A DNA stretch of 64,000 nt from Cordia subcordata (GCA_028554755.1 JAPTOF010000001.1:28695501-28759500); one strand, 5' to 3'. Positions 44,801-57,164 are shown, numbered from the stretch's first letter. Numbers and translations: made by a program. Notes: generated by a model not told the origin, from the sequence alone.

Positions 44801-45706
44801 AAGGATTTGGGTTAAGCTAGTTATGTTTTAAGGATCAAGCTCTTACAAGATCATGAAAACAAGAGGCTAGTATTATCCCAAGCTCCCTACATTGAGAAAT
44901 TGGTGGTCAAGTTTAACATGGCAGATTCCAAGAAGGGTATGTTACCTTCTAGACATGGAATCACTCTATCTTGAGATCAATGTCCTAAGAGACCTAAAAA
45001 GATAGAATACACGAAGAAGATATCATATTCTTCGGCAGTAGATAGTCTCATGTATAGCATATTGTGTACTAGACTAGATATCTATTTTGTTGTTGGCTCA
45101 GTTAGCAGATATCAATCAAATCCTAGACCAGAGCATTGAATCGTAGTCAAGCACATTGTCAAGTATCTTCGGAGAATGAAAGATTATGTGCTAAAGTACT
45201 ATACAAATGATCTGACACCATTGGCCTATACAGTCTTAGATCTCTAGTCTGACAAAGATTCCAAGAAGTCCGCTTTTGGCTACATCTTTACTCTGTCAGG
45301 TGGAGTTGTTTCGTGAAGAAATGCGAAGCGAAATTGCATTGCTAATTTGACCATAGAAGCAGAGTATGTAGCAGCATCTGAGGCTATAAAAGAGGTAGTA
45401 TGGTTAAAAAAGTTTCTGTTTGATTTAGAAGTTGTACCTACTATCCGGAGGCCTATAGTATTGTATTGTGACAGTACTACTGTTATAGCACAGTGAAAGG
45501 AGTCCAGAAATCATAAAAAAAAAGGGAAGCACATAGAAAGAAAATATCACTTGATCCGTGAATTCATTCAAAGGGGAGATATAGTGGTAGAAAAGATTGT
45601 TTCTACAGAGAACTTAGCAGACCTATTCAGAAAGACTCTTCCAGGGAAAGTGTTTAACACTCATGTAAAGTCTATGGGAGTTAGGTTTAGAGGTAGTGAT
45701 CTTTAA
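41811..45706 (+). pseudogene. C1 copia Gag-Pol polyprotein (many stops)
   Basis: In order: Gag (GMVTAREIMTSLSDMFANQS), a CCHC knuckle start (CFKCGEKG, near 42573), protease WIVDSGATNHICDS (near 42670), integrase (GEYFITFTDDNSRYRYIYLM, SDCGGEYLSGEFRDYL), RT (YDEAVADVDTSQWHKVMDSK, TFLNGELDETIYVTQPNGY, LVLYMDDILLIG) and RNase H (EAEYVAASEAIKEVVWL), ending GSDL then TAA at 45704-45706. Premature stops are frequent and commonly TAA or TAG where relatives have Gln. Catalytic DSG and YMDD are retained. Confidence 0.85.
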
Positions 45707-45720
45707 TGCAAGTGAGAGTC

Positions 45721-47918
45721 TGTTGAGATTGGTGTGCCCTAAAGACCACTCAGACACTATTTTTTGAATATTGTTACAATTATTTTAATAATAATATTTG
45801 AATTTTATTTTCATACATTGTCTCTAGTGTATGATTATGTGGTGCATTAGTAAAGACTTAATGACAATAACTGAGGACTTGGGTGCGCAGCGAGGCTGGA
45901 TGTGTAGTAGGTCCATGTCAAGACTCAGTAATGTCATAAATAAGTCCATACCCATATGGTAATATTAGGCACTCTACCAAGATACGGTTATAGTGAACAA
46001 GTCTCCTTATAATGGTGACCTACCTAGGTCATTAGAAACCTCTCCAGATTTGTCTCTCTAGTGCGTGCGTCACACATTGAACCGAACTACTGTGAGTTAA
46101 TTTTCTCATAACCATACTATCAAAGTCAAAATACACAATACTAACTGTTGCTAAGTGGCCAATGCTCTCAATCTAGAGCATATGTGCATGAACTGATGGA
46201 ATCAGGGTTCAGCACTTTGATCCACAATGAATGAGATCTTGCTTGGCTAAGGTCAATAGCTCTGTGCGTTGGGTGTTGAGTTCTGGACAATTGGGACATG
46301 CATATGCAATAGTAGATTCTATATGGCCCCTTGTTCTTGTCCGTATGATCATCCAAATCTAGATATAGTGGTACAACCCTTCAAGGGTATATCAGTCATT
46401 TAACTTGTGGGTCGCTCCTGAGAGCAAGAGTAATGTGACCAGAAGATGATTGATATCTTGGACAAGTTATTCCAAGGTTTAGAGGTAGTTAAGGAGGTGA
46501 TGATACAGTCAAAGGACCGACCTTAACTACGGGCGTACATAAAGGGGCATTTTGGTCATTTTGTTTAGTAGGTCAAAGACAAAGATCACTTGTTGTTGTG
46601 ACAAGCTTCTGGCATCTGATAATTATCCTTGGAGTGCTGCTTTAGTCTTGTGGCGAAATAGACTAAGGTTAAAATGGTCATTATGTCGCTTAAGGGGAGG
46701 CAAGGGTAGTTATGTCTTTTGGTCCCTCTACTAGCCGGATATTGTTTTAAGCATTAGAAGTCTTTTCTTGAATATCTCCTTATTGGTTGATTACTAAATA
46801 TGCATTTTCATAACAGTTCTAATTGTATTAGGATTCTTGGAATAGGAAACAAGATTTGTTCTTAATTCTTATTGGTCCAAGTTTTAATGTAGATAATTAG
46901 AATGTGTCTTAATCTCCTTCCTAAAGTTTTTAGGTATGCAAGACGTGACTTTTGAGTAAGGTTTCCAAATTGGGATGGAGTTGCTATATTTTTACAAGAT
47001 AATTCAAATATCTTGAACTCCAAGTTTCTTATATTGGAATATTCAATTTGTCAAGTCTTCTTGTAAGGAAGCATCCAAATTTGGAAAGAAGAAAGAGATA
47101 GTAGGCCCTACCTATTCTAGAAGCTTTGTTGGGATTTAAATTCTAGAAGATTAGGTCAGGACAAAAGTTGATTTTAATTTGAAACTCTTGTACTTGAATT
47201 TAAACTCTTCAAGATAAAGTACTAGTCTCCTCAAGATAAAGTACTAGTCTATCTAGGAGTTCTATTTCTAAGAGAACTCTTAAAGAGGGTCAACTAAGTC
47301 TGATAAAATACAGAAGTTTTTGTACGTCAAAAAAATATTGGAGACACATATATTCTTGGAGAAGTTTAGAAAAGAAAGAATTCTTTTCTTCCCTTGATCA
47401 ACCAAAAACAAAAATAGACTTCTACAATTCTACACCCAACTCTTTCACCAAGAATTTGGTTCTTGTTTATTGATAACATCTCTCTGGTCATAGTAGAGAA
47501 GATCAAATGCTTTTTGGGTCGTTCTTACAGAGGCTTTTGGAGAGGAAAACACAAGAGGACAGAAATTGTCTTTTCCCGTCATAACCTGCGCAATCTCAGA
47601 TCTAGGCTTGATCGAGTATCTATCACTTATCGAATCATTCTAAAATTTTAGAAGGACATTCTACACTTCCAATGCTTCAAATCTAATGGTTGGATTGTCA
47701 ATAAAGGTCTAGAAGGTAGTCTGATAATCAATAAAATTTTCTAGTCATTTTTCTGTTCCAGGAGGTAAATTTGTTCTAACAATTTTACTTTGTGTTCTTG
47801 TTTATTCTATGCATGTGTGGCATTATTGTATGCAAGTATTTATTTTTTCGTTGTGCCTAGGGTTAATAATTTAAAAATTGACCTAGGGTTAGTCTTGCAT
47901 GCTCCATTAGATCCTTTG
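45721..47918 (+). repeat. C1 3' LTR
   Basis: Begins TGTTGAGATTGGTGTGCC and ends near ATTAGATCCTTTG, the counterpart of ATCGATCCTACA in the related solo LTR at 57165-59036. TATCT of the E2 LTR follows. Confidence 0.75.
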
Positions 47919-47923
47919 TATCT

Positions 47924-48232
47924 AGCTTTCTAGGTGGCCTAGAACGAACCTACCCTAGTACCTAAACCATTGGCAAGATTTAAAGCCAAGATCTACTATC
48001 GCTAAGGTCGACTAAACCTATCGGGAAACCTATTGGTTGGATTTATAGCCAAAAGACACTCGATCTAGGCTAGCCTTAAATTACGCATCATCATACTAGG
48101 CTCACTATAACAGGATTTGACCTATTAGCACATTCACATATGTTCTAGGCCAAGGTGTTAGCGAATAAAGGAACCCATTCGACTACCAAATATTGTCATG
48201 CTCAGATTACACCATTAAGAGCACTTTGGAAC
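47924..48232 (-). repeat. E2 5' LTR, piece 2
   Basis: AGCTTTCTAGGTGGCC continues the E2 LTR after C1 and contains hairpins at 47970-47989 (TTGGCAAGATTTAAAGCCAA) and 48033-48052, the latter with a G-T wobble pair. It ends in GGAAC at 48228-48232, the target copy of solo LTR C. Confidence 0.85.
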
Positions 48233-50065
48233 TGATGCTACTCTGTGCACTAAGCCTTAATTAAAAGCATGCAAATGCACAGGTCATGTAATTTAATGTG
48301 CAAAAGTAGGGTCAATCTCTCAGGGAGGCAGGAAATAGGGAATGAAAGCTAAGTGTGTGTCTATAATGCTAGAAAGAAAACAAGCTAAACTAAGAATTCT
48401 TTGTGGTTGTTTTAGATGTGAAGAGAGCTCAAAGTAAACTAAACTATTCTAAACAAACTAAATAAAATAAAGGTAAGAGAGAACAAGCAAGAAAAAAGGG
48501 AATTGACACAAGAAATAGCGCAATAGGTGAAATCCACTTAATTATGGGTGATTTGGGTGCTAACTTTGCTATGGGATTAACTTTGATGGTTTGCTTTAAG
48601 AAAGGTGCTCTAAGCTAGGAATCTAATCAACCTCTCCTACAATCCCGAGAATCAGTGCGAGTCTATCCCTAGGTACTAGCTACCTAGAAGTATAGCGTGG
48701 TCTTTATGAACTAGGGCACGGATTAGCTAATTATGTTCCTAGGTGATGATAATTGGTCTTACCCTAGGTTCTAACTCATTGGCTGGGTTTAAAGCCAAGA
48801 ACTAGGCTTCCTAAGGTCAATTACACTAGCCCAACACCTATTGGCTGGGTTTAAAGCCAAAGGAGACTAAACTACGCCTAATTACCAGTGAAGAACCACC
48901 AATCATAGCATCACGCAAACAGGATTTGACAATAAAGCACGTCATACATGTTCTTGAGCATGGTATGAATGAATATAAAGCATATTCTAGTCCTAAACAC
49001 TTAGACATATTTAGGTCATACCAATTTATGCATTAGAATCCAATATGTATGTCACAAAAGCTAAAATTGATATTAAGGTATGTAAAAACACACATAGACA
49101 TGCATAGCTACAAGACCCATTTCACAGAATCACTACATAAACACCTAATATGCTCACACAATGATTTAGAAGTGTAAAATAGCAATCAAGCCTCTAAGTA
49201 TGTATGTTCTTTCACCTAGGTAAATCAACAAACACATAGACATGTACGTAAGTAGCCACTAAAGCATTAAAGGCAAACATATATATTAAGCCATCAAAAT
49301 CTCATAGCAAACCAGTACTAAATCAACCCATAATACAAGCTTCAATCACCTATAAAAGACCTATTCTAGAATAGAGAAAACTAAGTATAAAAGGAGAAAG
49401 ATGAACATCTCTTTCTTGCTTAGCTTTGCTCTTGAAATCCTTGTCTTGATCTTGCAATTACAAGTGTTAAACCCTAATTACAAGCTTGAATCTAGGTGAA
49501 AGGTGTGTGAATGTGTATTGTGTTAGAGGTTGATGAGAAGGGAATTAAGGTTTGGGAGATAGATGTGAAAGAATATGACTTGTTGTTACATAAAATGGCC
49601 AAAAGCGAGCTTATATAGCCAATTTCTGCTACTACCAGAGCACCGGTACCAAGAGGCCTTAATTCCGGTAGTAGAAGCTTGCTTTTTGTTTTTGGCGGAA
49701 TATCGAAGCGGTGCACCGGTACTCTAAAGCCAGTGTTTTGATGGTGCCTATTTGCTCTCTTTTGGCTTCGTTTTAGCTCTGTTTTGCTTCCGTTTGCTTT
49801 GGCCTTTGTCTGAAAACAAACTTGATTTTCTTCCACTTTTGATCTTCTATTATGCTTCTACTCCATGCCCAAACCATCTCCATCTTCGTTGATCTCCAAG
49901 CAATCCTCAATCTCACCTATAATATCCAAAACAAGCCATTAATGTAGCATTTACTTTTTAAACTCAACTATATACAGTTGTATACGCTTAAGTCTATATC
50001 TAGCACAAGTACTACAAAATATAGACAAATAACAATGCAAACACACAAAAAAACACAACACATCA
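48233..50065 (-). repeat. Solo Athila-type LTR C
   Basis: TGATGCTACTCTGTGC to CACAACACATCA, 1,833 bp, with target copies GGAAC (48228-48232) and AGAAC (50066-50070). Two hairpins of the form TTGGCTGGGTTTAAAGCCAA lie at 48779-48798 and 48841-48860. The palindrome patch has GCACCGGTAC (49639-49648, and near 49712) where NA has GGTCGACC. Confidence 0.87.
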
Positions 50066-50070
50066 AGAAC

Positions 50071-51100
50071 TAACTTGTATGTAATATTGAGGTCATATTT
50101 ACTACTAGGCATACAAACATACACATACACATATATATAAACATTACCTACTTCATAAAATCCATACATGAACACTTAGGTAGGATTGTAGAATGGATTA
50201 GAGGTATTTAATAGCAAATAGACTTCAATTTATACATATGTAACTCTCATAGGCATATTGTCAAACATCTAGACATGTATTGAATAATAGCCATTGAAAC
50301 AAGAAAAACAAAGCATATGTGTATAAGCCATCAAATCCCATAACATAAGAGTATATAATCAACCCATTACATAAGTTCAATCATCCTAAACAAGTCTACT
50401 CAAACATAATATAGAATAGGATGAAAGAGAGAATAGGCAACTCTCGTACAAGTTCCTTGAGCAAACTCCAATCCAAGTGTTTGAAACCCTCTCAACAAGC
50501 TTGAATCTAGGTGGGTATGTGTGTTAGTGTTTGTTGAAGGTGGGTAAAGGTAGGGTTTTGTGTGTGAGTGATGGGTGTGTGAGAAGGGGTTCAAAGATAT
50601 CCAGAAAAGGCTGAAAAGGGGCTTAAATAGTGCAACATACGCATCAAGCCAAGGCCTTGGCCGATCCAACCTAGCACCTAGGTCGATTGGCCTAAGGGCC
50701 TTCTCTCTGGTTTGCCTGAGAAAGGGTGCCAACCAGCCAAGTCAGAACCTTGGCTGATTTTCTCGCGTTGTGTCCGTTTCATCCCGGTTGCTCTTTTCTT
50801 CACCCGATTGCCTCCAAAAGCTTCTTTTATACTTCTCCCACATCCAGAACACCTCGAGCTTGACTTCAACATCAATTCTCCATCAATTCAAGTCCCCAAG
50901 CTTTTGACCTAACTTCACCAAACACGAGAAATAAGCATGCATTAGTGTAGTGTTTTTCTTTAAACTCAATTATGTGCAATTGTATGCGCTTAAGTCTATC
51001 TCCATCATGTGTACTATACTAATGCATCTCTTAAAGCTCCAAACACCTTTTACACAAAGATAAATGACGATGCAAACACATGAAAAAACACAACACATCA
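50071..51100 (-). repeat. E2 5' LTR, piece 3
   Basis: Continues the E2 LTR (TAACTTGTATGTAATATTGAGG against 26885 onward) to the end AACACAACACATCA. A patch near 50650-50720 matches the palindrome-rich patch of the 3' LTR with deletions. Confidence 0.85.
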
Positions 51101-51443
51101 CTAGTTACATCAAATCTTGATCACGTATAAAGTGGAAAAGCTAAATGCTTTTGCAAGACTATTCGAGAAATGAGCTTTTAGAATTTTGGTGCATTTATCG
51201 AGGTAAATCTATTTCTCTTTTAAATATTTAAAGTTGCATAGAGCTTGATCCTAGCACAAAATTCAAGAAAATCTCATTGATTTCTAGCAATCGTATCAGA
51301 GCCAAAAGGTCTCAATTGTGTGGTTTTATTGATATTATTGTATAATTTGTACCTTGAGATGGGTATATAATGTATATATACATTAATTGTTGTCATTTTA
51401 GAATTGATTGTGAATAAATTTCAACAAACAATAAATCACAATT
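51101..51443 (+). mobile_element. Copia LTR end and start of internal region, probable right flank of E2
   Basis: ATTCGAGAAATGAGCTTTTA, ATCGAGGTAAATCTAT and then GTATCAGAGCC at 51293-51303, an initiator tRNA-Met-type primer site, indicate the 3' end of a copia LTR. It could continue 24827-26097 across E2. No coding sequence follows before 51444. Confidence 0.45.
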
Positions 51444-52216
51444 GTTATACCCTTAAATTTTGCCCAGTTTGAACATCTAATGAGATTGCATTTAATCTGC
51501 CATATTTTTGTTAGTATTGTGATATATTTACATGTCAAAAACGGGCTTGGGGTGAATGAAAAATTAGCAATGCAAGTTAATATTGAGATCAACTATAGTT
51601 GTTAAAATTTTCCTATATATGGATCTTCTTCATGGAAAGTTTCCTCGACTTTTCATTACTTTATATATAGGAGCCTTGTTATGCCAACATGTGGTCAAAA
51701 GGAAAGACTACATACTATAGGCGTGGCCTAAAAGCCATTACGCACGCATGCGCATGCCCGGCCCAGGGATGCAGCATGAGTATGGGTGTGGGCGTGGGCG
51801 TGGCCTAAGTTTTCACTCTATTTTAATCTTTTTGGGCAAGGTCTTTACCCAATGGGCAAAACATTAAAGGTTCGTAATTGAAAAGGCATTGAAGCTCGGT
51901 TATGACAACTCATGAACGTTAATACATTTTCTAGGATGCATGTTTTGCTATTGGGAGGGTTTTTGTCTTAGACTTCACATTTTGAATGCTGCTAGCCACT
52001 CCTTCATCTATAAATAGTAGTTTTCATTGGTGCTCTGTTTGCTTGAAAAACCTTCACTAGGCTGCAAACCCATGACCGAAGTTTCAGTCAAGGTCTCTTT
52101 TTGCGCAAACGCCTAACCTATATGCACTGCCTATGTGGTTGATTGGTCTCCTCATATAATTTTACGAGAATGAATTCTTTCCTTGCCCCAAACTCGATCT
52201 AGGGACTTGATCCGGT
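51444..52216. other. Unassigned non-coding stretch with an LTR-like start
   Basis: It starts TGTTATACCCTTAAATTTTG, resembling the minus-strand LTR start at 53046 (TGTTTACACCCAAATTTTGC) but in the opposite direction. It contains CTATAAATAG at 52010-52019, a possible TATA box on the plus strand. No coding frame is seen. It could be part of a plus-oriented LTR of the same family. Confidence 0.3.
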
Positions 52217-53046
52217 ATGGATTACGGATTCTTCAATTGTAATAAAATTGAAGCTAAAAACAGAATGCAATGGAGATAAACCAAGTCACTGATTCTATTA
52301 TAAAAAACAAAAATACAAAAGACCTACTAGCTGATACAAGAAATCAACACCATAAAGGATTGTTACTTTGCCAATGACGTCGTAAACCTAATTATAGAAA
52401 AATTGGTCCTTGCATAAAGTTAATTACAGCACGCTTATGAAACCCTAAGCCATAAAGCTAATTATAGCAAAGGTGATAAGAAGCCGTAAAGTCAATTACA
52501 GCAAACTGCTTGTAAACTTAATTATAACAAAAATATATGTCATAAAGTTAATTACAATAAAGATGAAGTTTAAACTACCATTAAGCTATAACTATGTTAG
52601 GATTATGCTAGGATTAAGCTATGACTAGGATAGAGCTAAGCTATGGGAAGCTAGACAGATAATAAGATTACAGCATAATGGTTCTGGGACCCTTTTCCAT
52701 CAAGCATCAGCCAGCTTTTATACTTGATCAACTTCTAAATTTACTCAACAATCAAAACAGTTCTAGAGCCTTCTCAGGTCGTTGTGCTTAACTTGGCTAC
52801 CAGCAGATTTGTTCCCTTATTCTTGCTCAGTGTTGCTACTGCATATGTCTTATTGTGACTTGATCTTTATTTTGAAAATGGTCACATGCACTGTACATGC
52901 TTATTATTTATTGTCTAGGTCGTGAGTCGGCCGCTATTGCATTGTCTAGGTCATGTGCTGGACCTCTAATCTTTGGGACTCCTTTTGCCATAAGCTTCTC
53001 TTTCAGCCATCAGGCCCCTAGGCTGCAAAATTTGGGTGTAAACACA
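52217..53046 (-). repeat. D 3' LTR-like block
   Basis: Shared with 59441-60113: TTCAATTGTAATAAA against TTCAATTGTAGTAAA, the GAGCTAAGCTATG area and the end CAAAATTTGGGTGTAAACA against CAATTTTAGGGTGTAAATA. The inner boundary is approximate. Confidence 0.5.
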
Positions 53047-53499
53047 AACCTATACTCTAAAAGGTTTTAGGGATACGTTGCACTGGTAATTAGAGGTTAT
53101 AAGGATGATTAGCTAAGGTCTTTATTAGAGTAACCCAGACTACCAGTAGCCCAAAAACAAGGACATAATCCCATGCCTATTTACAAGAAGCAATCACCCT
53201 AATTCTTTCACAATCGAGTTTCATTACCTATTCTCGAGTTTGACCATTTCCCCTTCACCTTAGCTATTTTTAGTTTCGTCTTTAATTTAGTTAATTTAGA
53301 GCTTTATTCCATCCAAATCAATTACACACACACATAGCTCATTAGAAGCATGCTACCCAAATAGACCAAGTTAAGGAGCCTCTCTAAGGAGATAGACCTC
53401 ACTTATATGCTATATATTATAATATCCTCGCATGCTTGAGAGTCTTTAACTTGAATTGGGGACTTAATTAGCACATATTTACACAACTGAGCTAAACTA
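53047..53499. other. Non-coding stretch between the D LTR and protease
   Basis: No pol motifs are recognisable on either strand. I see nothing else to report. Confidence 0.45.
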
Positions 53500-56400
53500 G
53501 TACCAGAGTCCACCATGAAAAAGCAAACGCAAGAACTTTGCTCCTAATAGCTACCTTTGTTGGTAAGACCCCTTGCGACCTGACGATTCCTCCTATGAAG
53601 TTAAGAATGGAAATGTCAGCCTACAACAAGTCGGCTTCGATCTTCTTCAACCTTTTTAAGGTTGATGCAAGCGTAATGTTAAGCATTGCACCATTATTAA
53701 TTAGGACCTTAGTCACCGATTAACCCTCAAAGTATGTTATAGTATACAGTGGTTTGACATGGTAAGCATGTCTACATCGATAGCCTAGTCAAGACTTGCA
53801 AGGTTGATAAGAGATCCTTCAATTCCACCCTGTTTGGACTCTCTGGGTCTGTAAGGATCTCAGGTTGGCCATCTAGAGCCTCTAACTTAAACACATCCCT
53901 GTTTAGGTGTGGCTCTTGAAATTGGGGTGCTTGGAATGTTAATCGAAAAGTAAAAGCCATATTAACTTGAACCTCAATTCTAGCTACCTAGATCGGTTAC
54001 ACTGAGCCACCTTCTTTGTCTAGGTCTGGGTTCTACCCCTCGGTCTTTCTTAAGCTTTCTACGATGGGAAATCAGTAGGTATGTTATCCACAATGGCTTT
54101 TTCCTCCTCTTTGTTGCCCTTAATGCTGCTTAGGCATAGCAATGCTATAGGACAAAGGTGGATCATTAACAACTGTGCTCTCCATTCCGATGCCTCTTGT
54201 CACTGCCTTCTTTTTCTTCGAGTCCTAGTCTCCCAAGATGATTGAGAAGACTTCTGTCGAAAGGCTTTTTGACAAGGTGTAACCTCATACCACCCTACAA
54301 TTTTGACCCATGGCTAATGGGATCTAGGCCTCTTACAACCACGTTGTTGCTCTAAGTACTGGACACCAGGATAGTAATTTGTTTGGCAAATTATCAACTT
54401 TATGTCAAGCATCCTTGTTCCCAGTCTTCAAGCAAATCATTTTGAAATTGGACTTAGTAGTGGTGGTCCCAAGATAAAAGGTCATGCATCCTTGGAATGA
54501 GAAGTCTTCCCTAATGACGAAAAAGCTCCCAACTGATCATGAACCTTTGGGCGAGAAGGCATCACTCTCCCATGCACTAACGGCCTAAGGTGTTCTTTCT
54601 TGGATATGGATACGCCCTTAAGAAATCATACTCTTGGCCCCTCCAATTGGTAAAACCCCCAATGATCATTATAATAGTTTGCATACCTCTATTCATTCGC
54701 CTTGAAGTCCCAGCTACCTTGTGAATCATAGGACTCCTTTTATTCTTTCTCATGGGAACACTAGTATGAGCTAAGGGCTCTCCCATACATTCATTTTTAC
54801 CGATAGAAAAGCTCTCCATGACAACAAATACGCATGAAATTCATTATGTCTATCACCTCCAAAGAACTTAATTTGTGCCATCTTCTAGCCAGCATCAAGT
54901 ATGACTCTAAACTGGCTTCTCTTCTTATCACTGGTCCACTGAAAGTGTCAGCAATGCCCTTTCAATTTTTTGACACTTCAACTCCTTATGTACTGATTGG
55001 CTTAGTGGATCTATGATGTCTAGGATTCTGTTCAGAATATGACCCCCCGAAGGCCGATTCCACACTCTCTTTCCCTTTTTCAATTTAGCTAGATGATGTC
55101 GTTTGGTCTAGTTAACCACCCCCTAGATTCTCTTGGTTAGATCCATGTGATTAGCCTCATCTTTGTCTTAACGTGCATCCCCAGCTCTCGAAGGGATTTC
55201 TATCTACCACTATTCCTTCTTGGAATCTGATTTTCCCTTCTTCAATTACCTTCTGAATTGTGTTTCTTAAGACCATGCATCTGGTATTATGAGACCAAGA
55301 ATGGTGCTATTTGCAGTATTTCATATCACGTATTTTGTCCAATGGTGGGATTTTGTGCCTTACTGACAATTGCAGTTACTTGTCTTTTAACAAATGGCCA
55401 AAGATCACTTCAGCCCTTGAGATGTCGAAAGAATGCTTTCTTCTAGCTTTAACTTGACCTCTCCTTGGTAGCAGAGGCATTCTTTTCCATGCTCTGAAAT
55501 GTCCTGGTATGCTTGGTTAAGGCTAGACAAACATAACCACTCTCGTCGGTTATCTTTGCAAGAGAGACTTTATTTTCTTTAGAAACCCGTTAATGGTACG
55601 TCATTGCTTGCTTGAAGATAGCCTCTATTACATGTACATGGGCAGATGTTAGCTTCACCTTTTCTCTTTCCTATCAAAGAAGTTGCTCGTATTTTACAAT
55701 GTGTGTTGCTAGCTAAAAGAGATTAGTGAATAATTGCCCTTCGAATTTCTCTCTAAGTTTGAAGTTTAAACACTCTTTAGGCAAGCTTTACATAATCGGG
55801 TTCACCAAGTCATGTGTGGCATCTATTACATCAATGTTTAAATCGTGTAAAATATTGCTCTAATTCCCCTAGCATCTGACTCATCTTAGCCAAGTCTGTA
55901 ATTGCCACATCTGGCTCGGTCCTATAAAGCTGCTTCTTAAGCATCCTTTCCATGTCAGTCAAGATTGCATCAAGTTGAGGTGCAATTTGCATACTTAATA
56001 GAATGCTGGCCTAGTCAGTGAACTACCACATAGCCGCAATTTTAAGTAATCATTGCCTGCTGCTTCTCCATACAGAGTTGTAAATCTCACAATACACTAC
56101 AAAGTGGATTGGTTATCCTCTCAAGAGAATAGTGTAAACATACGGTATTGGAATCCCTGTGGAAACTTAATAAGTTAGGCATTGATTACCTCATGCTCTG
56201 GGCCCAAGATGCTCTTGCAACATCTCGGCCACTATGTCCTACATTACAAAAGGACTAACGTGTCAGATTGCATAAGGATGGTATTGGCCCCTTTTTAGAT
56301 TCCTGGGGTTATATGATGCATATGTTTCCCCCGAGGTCCAGGCCACTAGTTGCATGCGAAGTGGCAGTGCAGCTAGAGGATTGAAACCCAATGTGGCCTG

Positions 56401-57159
56401 GCTGGTGGATCCCCTACTAAGGCAAACCATGCATCTCTTACTCCCTTGGGAATCTCCAACCTTGTTGTGCCCCCATACTTGGTTGCACTAGTGGTGTTCT
56501 TGGCCAAGCCTGAGGAAATAAAGCATATGTAGGTGTGATCGGCATCGTAGCCTCTCCTAAGAATCTATCGACACTGACTATAGGATAACCTACCACCTAC
56601 CTTGGTTGTTCTCATAATGTGGTTGGGTAACTTGTGTGCTTGGCCGTTGAAGAATATAGACCTGTCCATACTGTAAAGGTTGTCTTATTTGTGGCCGGTT
56701 TTCTCCTCTTCTTGGGTATACCTATTCTAGAGGATAAGGTGCAACTTGCGGATTAGGGTTGATCTAACAACGACCTCATCAACCTAATGGCCGATAACAC
56801 AGCCTATTTTAAGAAAATGGCTCTAATTGTTAAGCTGAGTGGCTCGACTAAGGTTCCCCATCTAATTAGCAATATTCTTTGCTTGTTTTATTGCCTTAAG
56901 CACCCTATCATCTTGCTGGGCACAAAGGTTGTTCAAGGTCAAAATGTTCTAGCAATGAAACCTAGTTGGCTAACACATTTTTGCATAACATTGTCGCATC
57001 TGTGGTGGCATTAATTAAAAAGGCATTTGATCCACGCCCACCCTAACAAATATATTGTCCCCCACCTCTGTCATAGTGCCAGTAATGATATCATGTACCC
57101 AAGAGATGAAACCATCGTGCGACTATGTAATTACTTGCTAAGCTATCTCAATCCATGGG
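53500..57159 (-). pseudogene. D Gag and protease (decayed)
   Basis: Minus strand: around 55900-55700 Gag reads EPDVAITDLAKMSQMLGE; around 55330-55200 a Cys/His segment reads YCKYHHSWSHNTRC and VIEEGKSDF; and 53760-53520 the retropepsin reads VTKVLINNGAMLNI and GVLPTKVAIRSKVL. The family normally has DNGA at the active site; here it is NNGA (53687-53698), so the catalytic aspartate is lost. Many stops. It resembles the Gag-protease of long non-chromoviral gypsy elements (Tat-like), from memory of the families. Confidence 0.65.
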
Positions 57160-57164
57160 GATTT

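Larger units (their letters stand above)
36319..47918 (+). mobile_element. Copia element C1, decayed, inserted in the E2 LTR
   Basis: 5' LTR begins TGTTGGGGATTAG at 36319; 3' LTR is 45721-47918. Inside are a tRNA-Met-like primer site, a leader with repeated hairpins, and gag, protease, integrase, RT and RNase H in the Ty1/copia order. The 4-of-5 target match and the uninterrupted E2 LTR define the outer ends. Solo LTR B lies in its 5' LTR. Confidence 0.82.
26098..51100 (-). mobile_element. Athila-type element E2 with nested insertions
   Basis: 3' LTR at 26098-27979, polypurine tract, 3' non-coding region, integrase, RNase H, RT, protease, Gag, degenerate tRNA-Asp primer site and a 5' LTR split into three pieces (35836-36318, 47924-48232, 50071-51100). 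Removing copia element C1 and solo LTR C leaves about 1,822 bp of 5' LTR against 1,882 bp for the 3' LTR. All frames are broken. The flanking pentamers CCTCC and CTAGT do not match, so no target duplication is visible. Confidence 0.85.

Noticed and set aside
49492..50732. Minus-strand frames in solo LTR C and the E2 LTR (114 and 110 codons)
   Set aside because: They lie wholly in LTR sequence, are not kept in the sister LTRs and show no domain.
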